Shown in pieces: positions 30,840 to 33,908 of a stretch of DNA of 33,908 nt. The DNA is from SOIA01 sp964348015 (GTDB lineage: Bacteria > Acidobacteriota > Aminicenantia > Aminicenantales > Aminicenantaceae), in NCBI GenBank assembly GCA_964348015.1, contig CAYGBC010000027.1, positions 1 through 33,908 on the forward strand, read 5' to 3'. Positions within the stretch are counted from its first letter, which is position 1. Each line of letters starts with the position of its first letter. Made by a program: the position numbers and the translations under genes. The notes under the pieces were generated by a model that was not told the DNA's origin, made no database searches, and saw only the letters and a program-made list of their open reading frames with translations.

Positions 30840-33604
30840 AACACTATCTCTAAGCGGCTGCCCCGGCCGAGTTTCTCTGATCCCTCAAGGTGGACAACCG
30901 ACAGCCCTCTTTCGCGCTTCAGTTTGCCGGCTCTCTTTTCTGAGTCGACGTGTATACTCCTGATGGAACGAAAGCCATAGTCATCAGACACGCCGAATTT
31001 CGATAGCTCTAGGTTCCCGTATTCCACTTTCAGTGTCATTGTGGAATTCTTGATCTCAAAGCTTCCCCATCCGCTTCCGCAGGACCAGAAAGTGGAGAAG
31101 TTGTCTTCGCTTATTTTCGGAGAAAAAGCGATGAAGTTTTGAGTTCCGTCATATTGATATCCGGAAAGAGCCAGCAGCACCGCCCAGCTGGCCAGAGCCC
31201 GGGCATAATGATGTCCACACTCGAGCTCATCCCAGGGATTGCGGTTAAAACCGCTGTATCTTTCTCTGAGAGCTTTGACGATGGTCAGGCCTTCATGGAT
31301 GTGACCAGAATAGATCAAGGAGGCGGCCACCTGGTATTCGATTCCTGTCCAGACTTCATCCGAATACACAAAAGGCAGGGCAGGTCTTTTCCCCTTCGGC
31401 CAGGAGCACAGGAGAAGTCCAGCCTCTTTATTCAGAGCATAGACTCTCTGGACGTTGGAGAAAAGGCTTAAATCCGTCAGGAAATTGTACGTGAAAATGG
31501 ATTTCATGCCTTTATCCACATGCGCGCGAGGAAGGATGTATCCCAATCCCGCCACATGAGCCAGATATTGACCCAGCAGCTGGTCGGACAGACATCCCTC
31601 GCCGTACTGATACTTGGGTAGGACACCGCCTTTCTCCAAAGCTTCTGCCTTGCCGCCCGGAGACTCATTACATTCGCACGAAGGGTCATCGCAATCCTTC
31701 TCCGGCGAGCGCAGATGTTCCGGCACCACGAGCCCTTCCATCACATCCACCTGCTGGATGTAGTACTCTCCGTTCCAGAGTAATGAATCGTACTCTCGCG
31801 AGCCCTTCTCGAAAATCCTCAAATATTCTTTATCTTTTTTCCCGTCCCCGACCGCTTCGGCCATTTCGCTTGACGCTTTGAGAGCCGCCAAATACAGCGA
31901 CCCTGTCATGGTGTTCGGACCGTAAAATTCGATATCGTAAGTGTTGTGCTGCTCGCCCTCCATGACTCCGTCTTTGTCGGGATCCCAGGGCAGGAGCAGA
32001 CGGTCCTTCTGCCATTCCAGCTTCTTTGGCACATCGCCTACGCCTTTCCAGGCAAACTCGAGCGCGGCTTTCACCTTTGGCCAGATTTTCTTGAGCCATT
32101 CTGTATTCCCGGACAGCTTCCACTCCCTGTAGGCTCTCACGATGTTTCCCATCTGGCCATCGGCACAGGGTTTATACGTCCACCAGTGATCCCCCAGCGG
32201 GATGAGCGTCCGGAAGACCTGGTATCCGTTCTCGAATGTTTCATGGAGGAAATCCGTCTCCCGCACCGTTCTTTCGAGTGATGGAAAGAGATAGGCCAGG
32301 GTTTGTTCATAGTTCCACACATGGGTGCAGTTCATCGGGCAGCATCCGGAATTGTCGGTCAATCCCTCAAACCCGAAGAATTTTCCGTCCTCAGTCCGCA
32401 TCACCAGGTTCGTCTTCAGAGAAGAGGTCTGAGAGGACAAAGCGTCAAGGATATAAGAAGGATAGGAAGAACGAAATAGGACATCATGGTACATCTGCGT
32501 ATCCTCGCGAAGCTCTTTCCCATTCTTGACCAAATACCCGGCCACATCCCAGGCATCCTGGAATTTTGTGGCGTAATAATTCCTGAACTTTTGGCCTCTC
32601 ACCTCCTTTTCCCTGTTCCAGTAGTTCTCCCTGTTGGGGAAGTACCAAGTGAGATAAAACGGGACGGATTTTTCCTCTCCCGGCTTGAGCTCGATACGGA
32701 CCAATAGAGTCGCCACATCACTTCTCCCCTGTGGAGATTCTTCGCTATCCCTGACATTCCTCACGCGCCCATCGTCCGCAAAATCATCCCAGAAGATATG
32801 CGCATTGTCCCACCAGCCCCCTCTGTACCACCGCGTCTGGACATCCACGTCCTTTGCCGTCGTGACGAAGGCGACGCTGCCGAACTCGATATCCTCTTCG
32901 TCAGCCCTGTTTGAAGTCATCTTGATCCCTCGGAACTGGCCTTCATCGATATATTGATTCAAGTTTTTCCCGAGGCCTAACCGGCTCGATTCATCTTTTG
33001 TCTTTAGAGGATTCAGCATGCAGAAAGCCAGAGAGGCTATCACTGGCGAGGCCTTGTTATTTCTAATTTTCCAGTGAAATGCAGCGCACGGAATTCCACT
33101 TTTCTCCGGCGAGAGAGGGATAAAAGGATTGTAGGCCTCCAGTTTCACTTCGACCGGGACATCTTTATCCATGAATCTCAGATACGCAAGAGGGTACTCT
33201 CCTCTAAAAATCACCTCTTCAAACCGGGCAACCCCGGGCAACTGGTTCCTCGGAATCCCCATCCAGGCCACATAGGGGGGAAAGAACCGGCGCTCTAAAA
33301 TTCTGGCCACAGACTCCTTGCCTTCTTCCTGAGCCCAGAGGGAGAAAAATGTGAAATCCGGATGTCTCCCTTTATCAGGCCGATTGAAGATTTCGAGTTC
33401 CCGGATCTCTCCTCTCCCTCCGAGCGTGATGTTGCCTGTTCCAAGCCCTCCGATCGGGAAAGCGATTGTTTTTAAGGCGTCCCCCGTATACTCTCTGATC
33501 TTTCCAGCATCATACAGTTCCTTCTTTTCCAGCGCCTGGCTATTCCCGGCAGCCGATTCCCAAAGGAACACAACTGTTAAAAATAGGAATGTCCATTTTT
33601 TCAT
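30830..33604 (-). CDS. secreted GH116-family glycosidase (GBA2-like)
   Basis: 924 residues with a signal peptide (TFLFLTVVFLWESAAGNSQA). The N-terminal beta-sandwich begins IAFPIGGLGTGNITLGGRGE, characteristic of GH116 (DUF608/GBA2-N). The C-terminal (alpha/alpha)6 domain has CPMNCTHVWNYEQTLAYLFP, DKDGVMEGEQHNTYDIEFYG and CLSDQLLGQYLA; Asp674 in the last motif corresponds to the acid/base region of the family, and a Glu near residue 413 (FEGLTD) or in the EGEQ motif would be the nucleophile, which I cannot settle without alignment. GH116 members hydrolyse beta-glucosides, beta-xylosides, N-acetylglucosaminides or glucosylceramide. AGGGGGAAAAA precedes the ATG. It probably releases sugars from oligosaccharides outside the cytoplasm. 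Confidence 0.9.
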   Translation of the reverse strand: MKKWTFLFLTVVFLWESAAGNSQALEKKELYDAGKIREYTGDALKTIAFPIGGLGTGNITLGGRGEIRELEIFNRPDKGRHPDFTFFSLWAQEEGKESVARILERRFFPPYVAWMGIPRNQLPGVARFEEVIFRGEYPLAYLRFMDKDVPVEVKLEAYNPFIPLSPEKSGIPCAAFHWKIRNNKASPVIASLAFCMLNPLKTKDESSRLGLGKNLNQYIDEGQFRGIKMTSNRADEEDIEFGSVAFVTTAKDVDVQTRWYRGGWWDNAHIFWDDFADDGRVRNVRDSEESPQGRSDVATLLVRIELKPGEEKSVPFYLTWYFPNRENYWNREKEVRGQKFRNYYATKFQDAWDVAGYLVKNGKELREDTQMYHDVLFRSSYPSYILDALSSQTSSLKTNLVMRTEDGKFFGFEGLTDNSGCCPMNCTHVWNYEQTLAYLFPSLERTVRETDFLHETFENGYQVFRTLIPLGDHWWTYKPCADGQMGNIVRAYREWKLSGNTEWLKKIWPKVKAALEFAWKGVGDVPKKLEWQKDRLLLPWDPDKDGVMEGEQHNTYDIEFYGPNTMTGSLYLAALKASSEMAEAVGDGKKDKEYLRIFEKGSREYDSLLWNGEYYIQQVDVMEGLVVPEHLRSPEKDCDDPSCECNESPGGKAEALEKGGVLPKYQYGEGCLSDQLLGQYLAHVAGLGYILPRAHVDKGMKSIFTYNFLTDLSLFSNVQRVYALNKEAGLLLCSWPKGKRPALPFVYSDEVWTGIEYQVAASLIYSGHIHEGLTIVKALRERYSGFNRNPWDELECGHHYARALASWAVLLALSGYQYDGTQNFIAFSPKISEDNFSTFWSCGSGWGSFEIKNSTMTLKVEYGNLELSKFGVSDDYGFRSIRSIHVDSEKRAGKLKRERGLSVVHLEGSEKLGRGSRLEIVFQR

Positions 33605-33670
33605 TTTTTCCCCCTGAAATAAAATTTGGTGATTGTCACGGACCCGAGCTCCATCAGCTTACAGAAAAAA

Positions 33671-33710
33671 AAGGGGACAGGCAACTTTTTTAAAAAGGAC
33701 CTGTCCCCTT
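33671..33710 (-). terminator. rho-independent terminator of the VWFA-related gene
   Basis: AAGGGGACAGG and CCTGTCCCCTT form an 11-pair stem around an 18-base loop. On the minus strand a T-run follows, about 50 bases past the stop codon at 33762. Confidence 0.85.
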
Positions 33711-33761
33711 ATTGACCTTCTTTTCGATGTTTCCTCAGGATTGAAAGGAAAGATGCGGTGT

Positions 33762-33908
33762 CTAGCGGGCAAAATAGCCCAGGCGATGTACAACTCTGTA
33801 ATTCTTGTCTTTTACCCTGACTTTAATTTCCCTGAACTGTCCGTCGCTCTTGGTATTCAAAGGGGAATAATACAGGAGGTAATAGTTTTCGGAAGAATCC
33901 AGCGCTTT
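33762..33908 (-). CDS. VWFA-related protein, C-terminal fragment (5' end off window)
   Basis: The last 48 residues of a protein running in from the right edge. They read KALDSSENYYLLYYSPLNTK, then SDGQFREIKVRVKDKNYRVV, and end HRLGYFAR. The pattern YLLxYxP...DGxFRxIxVxVK...RxxYFA is the tail of the acidobacterial VWFA-related domain family, exported proteins with a von Willebrand A fold often found in many copies in Acidobacteriota. The partial length limits certainty; the terminator downstream fits the stop. Confidence 0.75.
   Translation of the reverse strand, partial: KALDSSENYYLLYYSPLNTKSDGQFREIKVRVKDKNYRVVHRLGYFAR

Noticed and set aside
1..33908. Genome-wide reassignment of TGA as a sense codon
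   Set aside because: TGA ends several solid genes (for example PadR and the membrane-anchored subtilase), and the longest genes contain no internal TGA.

Overview
The window looks like a chromosomal segment of a Gram-negative anaerobic heterotroph related to Acidobacteriota / Candidatus Aminicenantes. This is inferred from gene content: the C-terminus of an acidobacterial-type VWFA-related protein at the right edge, a PadR regulator coupled to an orphan FtsX/MacB-type permease, a large VPS10/BNR propeller protein, a TolC-like outer-membrane protein and many secreted hydrolases. No rRNA or marker gene is present to confirm it. Most genes lie on the minus strand. Several have clear sigma70-type promoters with 17-bp spacers, and one has a sigma54-type promoter.

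Layout. 1-3815: an arsR/ArsP-like permease pair, small membrane and YbjQ-type proteins, a Mut7-C RNase-like protein and a His-rich NicO/UreH-like metal transporter. 3835-8058: an intact tRNA-Ala(CGC), then a PadR-permease module bounded by two gapless 182-bp direct repeats (about 93% identical). Each repeat ends in the 5' half of that same tRNA, and an IS91-like transposase remnant lies inside the module. 8269-14204: a TolC-family protein, two tandem paralogous HD-GYP proteins with zinc ribbons, and a secreted amidohydrolase. 14634-21252: redox and envelope functions, comprising a thioredoxin-TPR protein with an in-frame TGA in place of the first Cys of CxxC (candidate selenoprotein), a Cys-rich membrane protein, the VPS10/BNR protein, and a redoxin / DsbD-alpha-like operon. 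21558-33604: exported proteins, comprising lipoproteins, a subtilase with four FnIII domains, a beta-helix protein interrupted by TGA, an orphan C-terminal domain, a membrane-anchored subtilase behind a sigma54-type promoter, and a GH116-like glycosidase. 33762-end: the VWFA-related protein fragment.

How the genes may work together (inference): this is an envelope and secretome region of a polymer-degrading organism, with periplasmic thiol-redox proteins that could support folding of exported enzymes. The two strongest leads are the candidate Sec-containing thioredoxin-TPR protein with a SECIS-like hairpin at the expected distance after the TGA, and the tRNA-half-bounded PadR/permease module, which suggests a route by which such permease modules spread.
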